From the NCBI GenBank assembly GCA_007123425.1, contig SKLC01000240.1, forward strand, positions 1 to 14,696: a stretch of 14,696 bases of DNA. The letters are read 5' to 3'. Positions 5,598 through 12,747 of the stretch are shown here, one piece after another. Numbering within the stretch: the first letter of the stretch is position 1; each line of letters begins with the position of its first letter. Under the pieces are notes generated by a model that worked only from the letters and a program-made list of their open reading frames with translations, was not told the origin of the DNA and did not search any database. The DNA comes from Nitriliruptoraceae bacterium. GTDB taxonomy: Bacteria > Actinomycetota > Nitriliruptoria > Nitriliruptorales > Nitriliruptoraceae. Position numbers and translations under genes: made by a program.

Positions 5598-7985
5598 ATG
5601 CTGCCCCGTGAGGTCGTCCCGCTCCCGCACGACGTGTATCCGCCCGATCCGTGGCGGATGGTCGAGCGCCGCTTCGACGGCGACCACCTCGACCGGGCCG
5701 AGACCGTCTTCGCGCAGAGCAACGGCTACCTCGGTGTCCGCGGCACCTTCGACGAGGGGCGCCCTCACCACCTGCCCGGCAGCTTCGTCAACGGCTTCCA
5801 CGAGACCTGGCCGATCGAGCACGCCGAGGACGCCTACGGGCTGGCCCGCACGGGCCAGACCATCGTCAACGTCCCCGACGCGACCGTCATCGAGCTCTAC
5901 GTCGACGACGAGCCGCTGCACCTGCCGACCGCGCGCCTGCCCGTCTACGAGCGCGAGCTCGACTTCCGCACCGGGGTGCTGTCCCGCACGATGCAGTGGT
6001 CGACCCCTGCGGGCAAGCACGTCGACATCCGCACGCGCCGACTGGTCTCCTTCGAGCACCGCCATCTGATGGCCATCGAGTACGAGGTGGTCCTTCGCGA
6101 CCGCGAGGCCCCGGTCACGCTGGCCTCGAAGCTGATCAACCGCCAGGACCTCTTCGCCACCGAGCACCGCGAGGCCAGCGAGGAGCGGCTCGCCGATCCC
6201 CGCCGCGCCCGCGTGCTGGCCGAGCGGGTCCTGCACCCCCGGGTGCACGAGCGCGACGGCGCCCGGCGGCTGGTCGGCTACCAGACGGGCCGCAGCGACA
6301 TGCGCCTCGGCGTCGGCGTCGACCACGTGATCGAGACCGACCTCGAGCACGAGGTGTCCCACAGCGACGACGACGACGTGGCCCGGCTGGTGCTGACCAC
6401 CGACGCCCGCCCGGGCGCGACCATCCGCATCACCAAGTACGTCACGTTCCAGTGGTCGCGGACCGTGCCGCCCGGCGAGCTGCTCGCCCGCTGCCACCGC
6501 ACCCTGGACCGGGCGGTGCGGCAGGGGATCGACCACCTCGTCGACCGCCAGCGCCACCACCTCGACCGGTTCTGGGACCGCGCGGACGTCGAGGTCGAGG
6601 CCGGCGCCACGACCTCGCAGCTGCAGCAGGCGATCCGGTGGAACCTCTTCCAGCTCGCCCAGGCCTCGCTGCGCGCCGAGGGCACCGGCATCCCCGCCAA
6701 GGGCCTGACCGGGCAGGCCTACGAGGGGCACTACTTCTGGGACACCGAGATCTACGTCCTGCCGTTCCTCACCTACACCCAGCCCCGCATCGCCCGGAAC
6801 CTGCTGCGCTTCCGCCACAGCATGCTGGACGCTGCGCGGGCGCGGGCACGCGAGCTGGGCAACGACGGGGCGCTGTTCCCCTGGCGCACCATCAACGGGG
6901 AGGAGGCCTCGGCCTACTACCAGGCGGGCACCGCGCAGTACCACATCGACGCGGACATCATCTATGCGCTGCGCCGCTACGTGCAGGCGCGCGGTGATCC
7001 CGACTTCCACGTCGAGGTGGGCGCCGAGCTCCTGGTGGAGACCGCACGGCTCTACCTCGACCTCGGGTTCCACGACGGCGAGGGCGTCTTCCACATCCAC
7101 GCCGTGACGGGGCCGGACGAGTACACCACGGTCGTCGACGACAACGCCTACACCAACCTCATGGCGCGCTTCAACCTGCGCTATGCCGCCGAGGTGGTGC
7201 GCGATCTCCAGCAGCACCGTCCCGACGCCCACGCGTCGCTCGTGCGCCGGCTGCGGCTGCGCGACGAGGAGGTCGACGCCTGGGAGCGGGCCGCGGCCTC
7301 GATGCACGTGCCCTACGACCACGAGCGCGGCATCCACCCCCAGGACAGCCAGTTCCTCGAGCGCGAGGCCTGGGACCTCGCCGCGACACCCACGGACCGC
7401 TTCCCGCTGCTGCTGCACTACCACCCGCTGGTGATCTACCGCCATCAGGTCATCAAGCAGGCGGACGTGGTGCTGGCGCTGTTCCTGCTCGGCGACGAGT
7501 TCACCACCGAGCAGAAGCGCCGCGACTTCGCCTACTACGACCCGCTGACGACGGGGGACTCGTCGCTGTCTGCCTCCGTCCAGAGCATCGTGGCCGCCGA
7601 GATCGGCAACGAGGCCAAGGCGCTGGAGTACTTCGAGTACGCGCTGATGATGGACCTGGCTGACCTCGCCGGCAACGTCACCGACGGGGTCCACATCGCG
7701 TCGACCGGAGGAGCCTGGCAGGCCCTGGTGTTCGGGTTCGCCGGTGTCCGCGACACGGGCGGGCACCTCTCGCTCCAGCCGCATCTGCCGGGGAGCTGGG
7801 GGCGCCTGGGCTTCTCCCTGCGCTTCCAGGGCCGGCAGCTGCGGGTGCGGCTCACCCACGAGCAGGAGACCTACCGCCTCGATGAGGGCGAGCCGCTCGA
7901 GATCACCGTCCGCGACCGAACGCACCTGCTGCAGCCCGGCGTCCCCGTCGAGCTGCCCGCCCACCCACCCGATGGCGACACCTAA
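5598..7985 (+). CDS. Glycoside hydrolase family 65 disaccharide phosphorylase
   Basis: A 795-residue GH65 protein. Family members such as maltose, trehalose and kojibiose phosphorylases cleave alpha-glucosides with phosphate to give glucose 1-phosphate. The N-terminal beta-sandwich region (about 1-290) contains SNGYLGVRG. The (alpha/alpha)6 catalytic barrel contains KGLTGQAYEGHYFWDTE (368-384), FPWRTINGEEASAYYQAGTA (427-446) and VTGPDEYTTVVDDNAYTN (503-520), with Glu508 as the probable general acid. YRHQVIKQADVVLA (614-627) carries the Lys-Gln pair typical of the phosphate site. A small C-terminal beta domain follows. The architecture closely resembles Mycobacterium Rv3401. Substrate cannot be assigned. 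A beta-phosphoglucomutase partner, often adjacent to such genes, is absent here. There is no signal peptide, so it is cytosolic. The ATG at 5598 is supported by the leaderless -10 box. Confidence 0.88.
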   Translation: MLPREVVPLPHDVYPPDPWRMVERRFDGDHLDRAETVFAQSNGYLGVRGTFDEGRPHHLPGSFVNGFHETWPIEHAEDAYGLARTGQTIVNVPDATVIELYVDDEPLHLPTARLPVYERELDFRTGVLSRTMQWSTPAGKHVDIRTRRLVSFEHRHLMAIEYEVVLRDREAPVTLASKLINRQDLFATEHREASEERLADPRRARVLAERVLHPRVHERDGARRLVGYQTGRSDMRLGVGVDHVIETDLEHEVSHSDDDDVARLVLTTDARPGATIRITKYVTFQWSRTVPPGELLARCHRTLDRAVRQGIDHLVDRQRHHLDRFWDRADVEVEAGATTSQLQQAIRWNLFQLAQASLRAEGTGIPAKGLTGQAYEGHYFWDTEIYVLPFLTYTQPRIARNLLRFRHSMLDAARARARELGNDGALFPWRTINGEEASAYYQAGTAQYHIDADIIYALRRYVQARGDPDFHVEVGAELLVETARLYLDLGFHDGEGVFHIHAVTGPDEYTTVVDDNAYTNLMARFNLRYAAEVVRDLQQHRPDAHASLVRRLRLRDEEVDAWERAAASMHVPYDHERGIHPQDSQFLEREAWDLAATPTDRFPLLLHYHPLVIYRHQVIKQADVVLALFLLGDEFTTEQKRRDFAYYDPLTTGDSSLSASVQSIVAAEIGNEAKALEYFEYALMMDLADLAGNVTDGVHIASTGGAWQALVFGFAGVRDTGGHLSLQPHLPGSWGRLGFSLRFQGRQLRVRLTHEQETYRLDEGEPLEITVRDRTHLLQPGVPVELPAHPPDGDT

Positions 7986-7988
7986 AGT
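7983..7988 (+). promoter_or_regulatory. Possible -10 box (TAAAGT) for the EAL gene
   Basis: TAAAGT overlaps the GH65 stop codon TAA and fits the TANNNT pattern; it is among the most AT-rich hexamers in this intergenic region. It would give a leader of about 70 nt including the hairpin at 8018-8037. No -35 is evident. Confidence 0.25.
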
Positions 7989-8017
7989 CGGGGCACCGAC
8001 GGTCGACCAAGGGGGTG

Positions 8018-8037
8018 CGTCCCGCCGTGCAGGGACG
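8018..8037 (+). other. Hairpin in the EAL-gene leader
   Basis: A perfect 6-bp stem CGTCCC/GGGACG closes the 8-nt loop GCCGTGCA, 26 nt before the ATG at 8064. It may be a leader structure or a weak GH65 terminator. I compared the leader with what I know of c-di-GMP riboswitches and saw no match. Confidence 0.35.
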
Positions 8038-8063
8038 GCAGGTGCGATACCCGGGGATGGATC

Positions 8064-8801
8064 ATGGCTGCAGCGGACTCGGCGCTCGTGCGCCGCGTTC
8101 TGGACCAAGGCGCCTACCGCACCGTCTTCCAGCCGATCTACTCGCTGGCGACGGGCCGCGTGACCGGGCTCGAGGCGCTGACGCGCTTCACGCTGGGCAC
8201 GCTGGACGCACCGACGTGGTGGTTCACCCAGGCGCACGCCGCCGAGCTGGGCGTGGAGCTGGAGCTGGCGACGCTGCGGTGTGCCCTGGAGAGCGCCCGC
8301 GAGCTGCCCGAGGGGCTGACCCTCTCGGTCAACGTCTCACCGGCGGCGCTGCTCGACCCCCGCACGATGCTCGCCCTCACGCGCCGCCACGTGAGCGATC
8401 TCGTGGTCGAGATCACCGAGCAGGCGCCCCTGCACGGCCACCCACAGCTGCTGCAGCACCGCGAGAAGCTGCGGGGCATGGGGATCGGGGTCGCCATCGA
8501 CGACGTGGTGGCCACCCGGGCCAGCGTGCGGCATCTGCTGCGACTGCGCCCCGACATCGCCAAGGCCGACCTGTCGTTGACCGCCCAGCTCGAGGCCGAC
8601 TGGCGGCGCCGTCTGCTCGCCCGCAACCTCGTGCGCATCGCCCACGGCAAGCGCGCCCGCGTGGTGGCCGAGGGTGTCGAGACCCCGGCCCAGCTCGAGC
8701 TGTGGCGCAGGCTCGGCGCCGACGCCGTCCAGGGGTTCCTGCTGGCCACCCCCGCGCCGCTGGACCAGGCCGTGGCCGCGGGTGCGATCTCCCTGGCGTG
8801 A
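8064..8801 (+). CDS. Stand-alone EAL-domain protein (c-di-GMP phosphodiesterase-like, altered loop 6)
   Basis: A 245-residue protein made of an EAL domain only, with no sensor, GGDEF or membrane segment. Residues matching the metal and c-di-GMP contacts of known EAL enzymes are present: Gln23, Glu37 in GLEALTRF, Asn90 in NVSP, Glu116 and Glu119 in VEITE, Asp146-Asp147, Lys167, Glu203 in VAEGVET and Gln223 in QGF. From Glu116 onward their spacing equals that of RocR. The oddity is loop 6: where active enzymes have DDFGTGYSS, this protein has DDVVATRAS, losing both glycines, and KID is KAD. Activity may therefore be reduced or the protein may act as a c-di-GMP binder; this is inference. The ATG at 8064 has GGGGAT about 6 nt upstream. 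The gene lies 78 nt after GH65 and converges on the aldehyde dehydrogenase. Confidence 0.82.
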   Translation: MAAADSALVRRVLDQGAYRTVFQPIYSLATGRVTGLEALTRFTLGTLDAPTWWFTQAHAAELGVELELATLRCALESARELPEGLTLSVNVSPAALLDPRTMLALTRRHVSDLVVEITEQAPLHGHPQLLQHREKLRGMGIGVAIDDVVATRASVRHLLRLRPDIAKADLSLTAQLEADWRRRLLARNLVRIAHGKRARVVAEGVETPAQLELWRRLGADAVQGFLLATPAPLDQAVAAGAISLA

Positions 8802-8817
8802 CCCTCCTTCAGGAGGG
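8802..8817. terminator. Palindrome between convergent stop codons, possible two-way terminator
   Basis: A perfect 6-bp GC stem CCCTCC/GGAGGG around the loop TTCA starts one base after the EAL-gene stop and covers the stop codon of the minus-strand dehydrogenase. There is no U-tract on either strand. The position between convergent genes supports a shared terminator role. Confidence 0.4.
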
Positions 8818-10263
8818 GAAGGCGACGTAGCGGGTGGTGAGGTACTCCTCGAGGCCTTCGGCGCCGCCCTCCTTGCCCAGCCCGGAGTGCTTGCTGCCGC
8901 CGAAGGGCGCCGCGGGCTCGGAGACCACGCCGCGGTTGATCCCGACCATGCCGCTGTCGAGCACGTCGCCGAGCCACATCGCCCGGTCGACGTCCTGCGT
9001 GTAGGCGAAGGCGACCAGCCCGTAGGGGGTCGCGTTCGCCGCAGCGACGGCCTCCGTGTCGTCGTCGACGACGGTGACCGGCGCGACTGGACCGAACACC
9101 TCCTCGTGCAGCACCTCCGCGTCGGGGGGCACGTCGCCGAGCACCGTGGGGGGATAGAAGGAGCCCGGCCCGTCGGTGGGCTGGCCGCCGACGCGGAGCT
9201 CGGCGCCGGCGCCGACGGCCCCGGTGACCAGCCCGTGGACCTTGTCCACCGCATCGGCGTCGATGAGGGGGCCGACGTCCACGCCCTCCTCGGTGCCCCG
9301 TCCCAGCCGCAGGCCGCCCATGCGCTCGGCCAGCGCCGCGGTGAACGGCTCGGCGAGGCGGCGATGGACGATGAAGCGGTTCGCGGCGACGCACGACTCG
9401 CCGATGTTGCGCATCTTGGCGGCCATCGCGCCGTCCACCGCCGCGTCGAGGTCGGCGTCCTCGAGGACGAGGAACGGCGCATTGCCGCCGAGCTCCATGG
9501 AGACCCGCAGGACCTGGTCGGCCGCCTGGGCCAGCAGCGAGCGGCCCACGGCGGTCGAGCCGGTGAACGAGAGCTTGCGGGCGCGCTCGTCGGCGATGAG
9601 CGGGGACATCACGTCGCCGGCGCGGGAGGTGGGGATGACGTTGAGCACCCCGTCGGGCACGCCGCAGTCCCGGGCGATCTCCGCCAGCCGCAAGGTGGTC
9701 AGCGGCGCGGCGGCCGCCGGCTTGATCACGGCCGTGCACCCGGCGGCCAGGGCCGGGCCGATCTTGCGGGTGGCCATCGCCAGCGGGAAGTTCCACGGCG
9801 TGATCAGCAGGCTCGGGCCCACCGGGCGCTTGACCGTGAGGATGCGGCCGTTGCCGCCCGGGGCCGGCAGGTGGCTGCCGTAGGCCCGCACGGCCTCCTC
9901 CGCATACCAGCGCAGGAACTCCCCGCCGTAGGCGACCTCCCCGCGGGCCTCGGCGAGCGACTTGCCCATCTCCAGGGTGATGAGCAGGGCGAGCTCCTCG
10001 GTGTGCTCGATCACCGCGTCGAAGAGGTCGCGCAGCAGCTGCGCCCGCTGTCGCGGGGGCGTGCGCTCCCAGTCGCCCTGGGCGGCGTGCGCGGCCGCGA
10101 GGGCGGCGTCGCCGTCCTCTGGGCTGGCGTCGGCGACCTCGGCCAGCACCTGGTCGGTCGCGGGGTCCCCCACCGCGAACGTCGCGCCGTCCGTCGCATC
10201 GCGCCACCGGCCGTCGATCAGCAGGCCCGTCGGCTGCTGCTCGAGGAGTTGCCGCTCGTCCAC
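8809..10263 (-). CDS. NAD(P)-dependent succinate-semialdehyde dehydrogenase, GabD-like
   Basis: A 484-residue aldehyde dehydrogenase of the length and layout of succinate-semialdehyde dehydrogenases, oxidising an aldehyde to the acid with NAD(P)+. Key residues are TPWNF with Asn158, Lys181 in VIKPA, the FTGSTAVG Rossmann turn (233-240), MELGG with general base Glu257, and GESCVAANRF with nucleophile Cys291. The residue after KPA, usually Glu or Ser and involved in the cofactor ribose contact, is Ala here, so cofactor choice is uncertain. Substrate is likewise a family-based guess. The GTG at 10261-10263 is chosen for GAAGGAG 6 nt upstream; the frame stays open far upstream through the tRNA gene, but that part is not coding. 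It lies downstream of tRNA-Gly on the same strand, separated by a strong hairpin, and ends convergently with the EAL gene. Confidence 0.86.
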   Translation of the reverse strand: MDERQLLEQQPTGLLIDGRWRDATDGATFAVGDPATDQVLAEVADASPEDGDAALAAAHAAQGDWERTPPRQRAQLLRDLFDAVIEHTEELALLITLEMGKSLAEARGEVAYGGEFLRWYAEEAVRAYGSHLPAPGGNGRILTVKRPVGPSLLITPWNFPLAMATRKIGPALAAGCTAVIKPAAAAPLTTLRLAEIARDCGVPDGVLNVIPTSRAGDVMSPLIADERARKLSFTGSTAVGRSLLAQAADQVLRVSMELGGNAPFLVLEDADLDAAVDGAMAAKMRNIGESCVAANRFIVHRRLAEPFTAALAERMGGLRLGRGTEEGVDVGPLIDADAVDKVHGLVTGAVGAGAELRVGGQPTDGPGSFYPPTVLGDVPPDAEVLHEEVFGPVAPVTVVDDDTEAVAAANATPYGLVAFAYTQDVDRAMWLGDVLDSGMVGINRGVVSEPAAPFGGSKHSGLGKEGGAEGLEEYLTTRYVAFPS

Positions 10264-10414
10264 TCGCCGCTCCTTCGCCCTGGGGCTGGTCGCGAGTGTG
10301 CATGCGACGCCGCGGTGAGGTGGTGGATGACACTGGCCTTGCGGTCGCCGCGGCGCTGCGGCGGGCCCCGAGTCGCGCCGAGCGGCCTGCCTGTCGCGGG
10401 CCGGCGGCCACCCC

Positions 10415-10448
10415 GGCGAGAGCCCCGGCAGTTGTCGGGGCCCTCGCC
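10415..10448 (-). terminator. Strong hairpin downstream of tRNA-Gly
   Basis: Arms of 13 bases (10415-10427 and 10436-10448) pair with a single A-C mismatch around an 8-nt loop. On the minus strand it begins 35 nt after the tRNA 3' end. A second small hairpin (CGGGC/GCCCG, about 10457-10470) lies between. No U-tract follows, so it is a U-less terminator candidate that would separate tRNA transcription from the downstream dehydrogenase. Confidence 0.5.
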
Positions 10449-10482
10449 GAGAAGCACGGGCCGGAGCCCGGGAACAGCGCAG

Positions 10483-10554
10483 AGCGGGTGACGGGAATCG
10501 AACCCGCATCATCGCCTTGGAAGGGCGAGGCTCTCGCCGTTGAGCTACACCCGC
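10483..10554 (-). tRNA. tRNA-Gly (anticodon TCC)
   Basis: The 72-nt minus-strand sequence folds into a complete cloverleaf. The acceptor stem is GCGGGTG/CACCCGC, the D stem GCTC/GAGC, and the anticodon stem TCGCC/GGCGA with loop CTTCCAA (anticodon TCC at 10519-10521, reading GGA). A 4-nt variable loop follows, then the T arm GCGGG/CCCGT with loop TTCGATT. The discriminator is U and no CCA is encoded. It starts 13 nt after the stop codon of the HNH gene on the same strand, so the two may share a transcript. Confidence 0.95.
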
Positions 10555-10567
10555 GAGCGGCGACACT

Positions 10568-11047
10568 CTATCGACTGGCGCCGGGCGGTCGCGTCGCTCG
10601 CGTCGCATCCGCCACGAGCGCTGCGCGAAGGAATCCGCCTCGTCGGGCGGTCCGTCGACGGTGGCAGTTGGCGCAAACGACATCGCACTTGGCGACCTCC
10701 TGAAGAACGGCCTCCCAGGAACGGTCACGGAGACCCCGGGCGATGTCGAAGGCCTTGTCCTCCCGGTGGTCGAACTCGAGGACCACGGGGTCCCTCTCCC
10801 CGCAGTCGCGACACGGGTGGGTCTCCAGGTACTCCAAGATCGCCAGCGTTCGCGCGCGGGTCTCACGCCGTCGACGGTCTGCTGCGTTGTCGATGTAGCG
10901 CTGGCGATTCGCTGCGTAGTGGTCCCGCTTGTACGCGGCGCGGCACAAGTAGCAGTAGTTGTCCCGTTGGCCACGAGCGGGCCTTCGCCACGCGAAGGCC
11001 CCAAGCGGGAGCAGATCGCGACATCGACCGCATCGACGCATCCTCAT
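10568..11047 (-). CDS. Small free-standing HNH endonuclease-like protein
   Basis: A 159-residue protein with an N-terminal zinc-knuckle pattern (CGRC at 6-9 and CYLC at 32-35), a basic helical linker rich in Arg and Tyr (36-66), then an HNH module. In the module CRDC (79-82) and CANC (125-128) would bind structural zinc, FDH (92-94) gives the catalytic Asp-His, and CANCH ends the motif. This layout is common for small stand-alone actinobacterial and phage HNH proteins; a DNA nicking or cutting role is inferred from the family and the target is unknown. The ATG at 11047 is chosen because a TAGCGT -10 box ends 7 nt before it and no Shine-Dalgarno is seen; an ATG two codons later is an alternative. 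The gene sits between an aldehyde dehydrogenase gene (59-nt gap) and tRNA-Gly (13-nt gap), and looks somewhat less GC-extreme than its neighbours, consistent with transfer. Confidence 0.78.
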   Translation of the reverse strand: MRMRRCGRCRDLLPLGAFAWRRPARGQRDNYCYLCRAAYKRDHYAANRQRYIDNAADRRRRETRARTLAILEYLETHPCRDCGERDPVVLEFDHREDKAFDIARGLRDRSWEAVLQEVAKCDVVCANCHRRRTARRGGFLRAALVADATRATRPPGASR

Positions 11048-11054
11048 GTCGCCG

Positions 11055-11060
11055 ACGCTA
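11055..11060 (-). promoter_or_regulatory. Leaderless-type -10 box (TAGCGT) of the HNH gene
   Basis: Minus-strand TAGCGT is followed by the 7 nt CGGCGAC and then the ATG at 11047, placing the transcription start at the start codon. It lies in the 59-nt gap after the upstream dehydrogenase gene, so HNH and tRNA-Gly could be transcribed together from it. Confidence 0.45.
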
Positions 11061-11106
11061 TGTGGCGCCTGCGACACCTTCGATCGACACAGCCGGACGC
11101 TTGCGG

Positions 11107-12516
11107 TCAGCGGGCCTGGTACTGGACCTGGGTCTCGGTGAACCCGGCCAGGCCCCACGGGCCGTTCTCCACCCCGACGCCGCTCCACTTGAACCCGCCG
11201 AAGGGCTGGTGGGGGGCCAGCGCGAGGTGAGAGTTGATCCACACGGTCCCGCACTCCAGGCGGTCGGCGACGGCGCGTGCGCGCTCGGGATCGCTGGACC
11301 ACACCGAGCCGGACAGCCCGAAGTGGGTGCCGTTGGCCCGGGCCACGGCATCCTCGACGTCCTCGTAGGCGATCACCGGCAGCGCGGGGCCGAACTGCTC
11401 CTCGTCGACCAGCCGGGCACCATCGGACAGCCCGGCGATGATCGTGGGCGAGAAGAAGTAGCCGCCCTCACCGCCGCCCTCGCCGCCGGCCAGCACCCGG
11501 CCGCCGGACGCGACCGCGTCGTCGACCAGCTCGCGCACCCGGTCGAGCTGCGGACGGTTGTTCACCGGCCCGAGCCGGCTCTCCGGATCCATGCCGTCGC
11601 CCATCCGCACCGTGCGCGCCTGCTCGGCGAGCGCCTCCGCGAGGTCGTCGTGCGTGTCCCGCGGTGCGTAGACCCGCTTGATCGCGGAGCACACCTGCCC
11701 GCTGTTGGCGAAGGCGCCCCAGAACAGCTTCGCGGCGACCTCCTCGACGTCGGCGTCGGGCAGCACGATCGCCGGGTCGTTGCCGCCGAGCTCGAGGGTG
11801 ACACGCTTGAGGTCGGGCGCGGCCGCCGCGGCGACCTTCTTGCCCGTGGCCACCGAGCCCGTGAACGAGACCTTGCGGGGTGTGGGGTGGCTGGTCATCC
11901 AGGCGCCGAGCTCGTCGCCGCCCGACACGGCGTTGAACACGCCCGGCGGCAGCACCTCGGCGAGCAGCTCCGCGACCTTCAGCGTCGACAGGGGCGTGAA
12001 CGGGGAGGGCTTGACCACGATGGTGTTGCCGGCGCGCAGCGCGGGGGCGATCTTCCAGGAGGCCAGGATCACCGGGAAGTTCCACGGGGTGATGCCGGCG
12101 ACGACCCCCATGGGCCGGCGCACCACCTCGGCGTAGGCCTTGTCGTCGTCCTGGATGACCTCCGGCTCGAGCTCGAGCCCGGCGTAGTACTTGAACCAGA
12201 CCCCGGCGCCGAGGAGCTCCTCCTTGGCCGCCTGCAGCGGCTTGCCCTGCTCCGCCACCAGCAGCGGCGCGATCTCCTCGTGGTTGGCGAACAGGACGTT
12301 CGCCGCGTCCTCCAGCGCCTTGCGGCGGCCGGGCTCGTCCTCGCGCCACTCGCGCTGCGCGCGCTCGGCGGAGGCCATCGCCGCGTCGAGCTGCTCGCGG
12401 CTGCAGTCGGGGGCCCCGCCCAGCGGCTCGCCCGTCGCCGGGTTGATCACGTCGAAGGTCGACGGTGCGGCCACCCGCTCGCCGTCGATGACCAGGCCGA
12501 TGTCGCTCGTGTCCAT
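11107..12516 (-). CDS. Aldehyde dehydrogenase family protein
   Basis: A 469-residue NAD(P)+-dependent aldehyde dehydrogenase. All catalytic positions are present: TPWNF with Asn146, VVKPSPFTPL with Lys169 and a Ser at the cofactor-ribose position, FTGSVATG (218-225), LELGG with general base Glu242, and NSGQVCSAIKR with nucleophile Cys276. The GQVCxAIKR wording resembles the AldA-like actinobacterial subgroup rather than succinate-semialdehyde or betaine aldehyde dehydrogenases. The physiological aldehyde cannot be named. The ATG at 12514-12516 is used, with GAGAGGAAG upstream at somewhat long spacing; the frame's earlier part (from 12657) has biased, non-family sequence. A TAGGCT -10 box (12575-12580) and a perfect hairpin (12533-12553) precede it. 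It shares only about a domain-level resemblance with the dehydrogenase at 8809-10263, so the two are not a recent duplication. Confidence 0.86.
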   Translation of the reverse strand: MDTSDIGLVIDGERVAAPSTFDVINPATGEPLGGAPDCSREQLDAAMASAERAQREWREDEPGRRKALEDAANVLFANHEEIAPLLVAEQGKPLQAAKEELLGAGVWFKYYAGLELEPEVIQDDDKAYAEVVRRPMGVVAGITPWNFPVILASWKIAPALRAGNTIVVKPSPFTPLSTLKVAELLAEVLPPGVFNAVSGGDELGAWMTSHPTPRKVSFTGSVATGKKVAAAAAPDLKRVTLELGGNDPAIVLPDADVEEVAAKLFWGAFANSGQVCSAIKRVYAPRDTHDDLAEALAEQARTVRMGDGMDPESRLGPVNNRPQLDRVRELVDDAVASGGRVLAGGEGGGEGGYFFSPTIIAGLSDGARLVDEEQFGPALPVIAYEDVEDAVARANGTHFGLSGSVWSSDPERARAVADRLECGTVWINSHLALAPHQPFGGFKWSGVGVENGPWGLAGFTETQVQYQAR

Positions 12517-12532
12517 GCTCGTCGCTTCCTCT

Positions 12533-12553
12533 CGACGGGGCCCGGCCCCGTCG
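12533..12553 (-). promoter_or_regulatory. Perfect 21-bp inverted repeat in the aldehyde dehydrogenase leader
   Basis: Nine-base arms CGACGGGGC/GCCCCGTCG flank a 3-nt centre. The element lies between the -10 box at 12575-12580 and the ribosome site, ending 17 nt before the ATG. It could be a downstream operator or an RNA hairpin that affects ribosome access. Confidence 0.5.
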
Positions 12554-12574
12554 TGCTCGCTCCCAGGTCGGGCC

Positions 12575-12580
12575 AGCCTA
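12575..12580 (-). promoter_or_regulatory. Putative -10 box (TAGGCT) of the aldehyde dehydrogenase gene
   Basis: The same hexamer as the GH65 -10 box. It would start transcription near 12568, giving a leader of about 50 nt that carries the 21-bp inverted repeat. No -35 hexamer is recognisable. Confidence 0.4.
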
Positions 12581-12747
12581 TGCGCGACGGCCGCCGGGCG
12601 ACGCGCGGAGCCCGGTGGCCCCGGACCCCCGGGGAGACTGTCACGCTGGCCGCACACTCCATCGGCATCGGGGCGGCCGCGCCCGCCTGGCCTTCACCCC
12701 GAGGGCGAGCGGCCGACGGGGCGAGGTAGGAACTCGGCTTCGACGGG

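Noticed and set aside
7986..8063. c-di-GMP riboswitch before the EAL gene
   Set aside because: A leader hairpin is present, but the leader is too short and lacks the recognisable conserved segments of known c-di-GMP riboswitches.
5559..8237. An 892-codon open frame on the minus strand
   Set aside because: Antisense shadow of the GH65 gene; no recognisable motif, low-complexity composition.
10264..11004. N-terminal extension of the GabD-like dehydrogenase frame
   Set aside because: The frame stays open through the hairpin, the tRNA and the HNH gene, but its sequence is not dehydrogenase-like. The GTG at 10263 with GAAGGAG gives a normal-length enzyme.
10483..11047. Integrated element with att sites at tRNA-Gly
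   Set aside because: No integrase gene and no direct repeat of the tRNA 3' end was found nearby; the HNH gene lies on the 5' side of the tRNA.
10540..12729. A 729-codon open frame on the plus strand
   Set aside because: Antisense shadow of the aldehyde dehydrogenase and HNH genes; starts inside the tRNA and shows no family signature.
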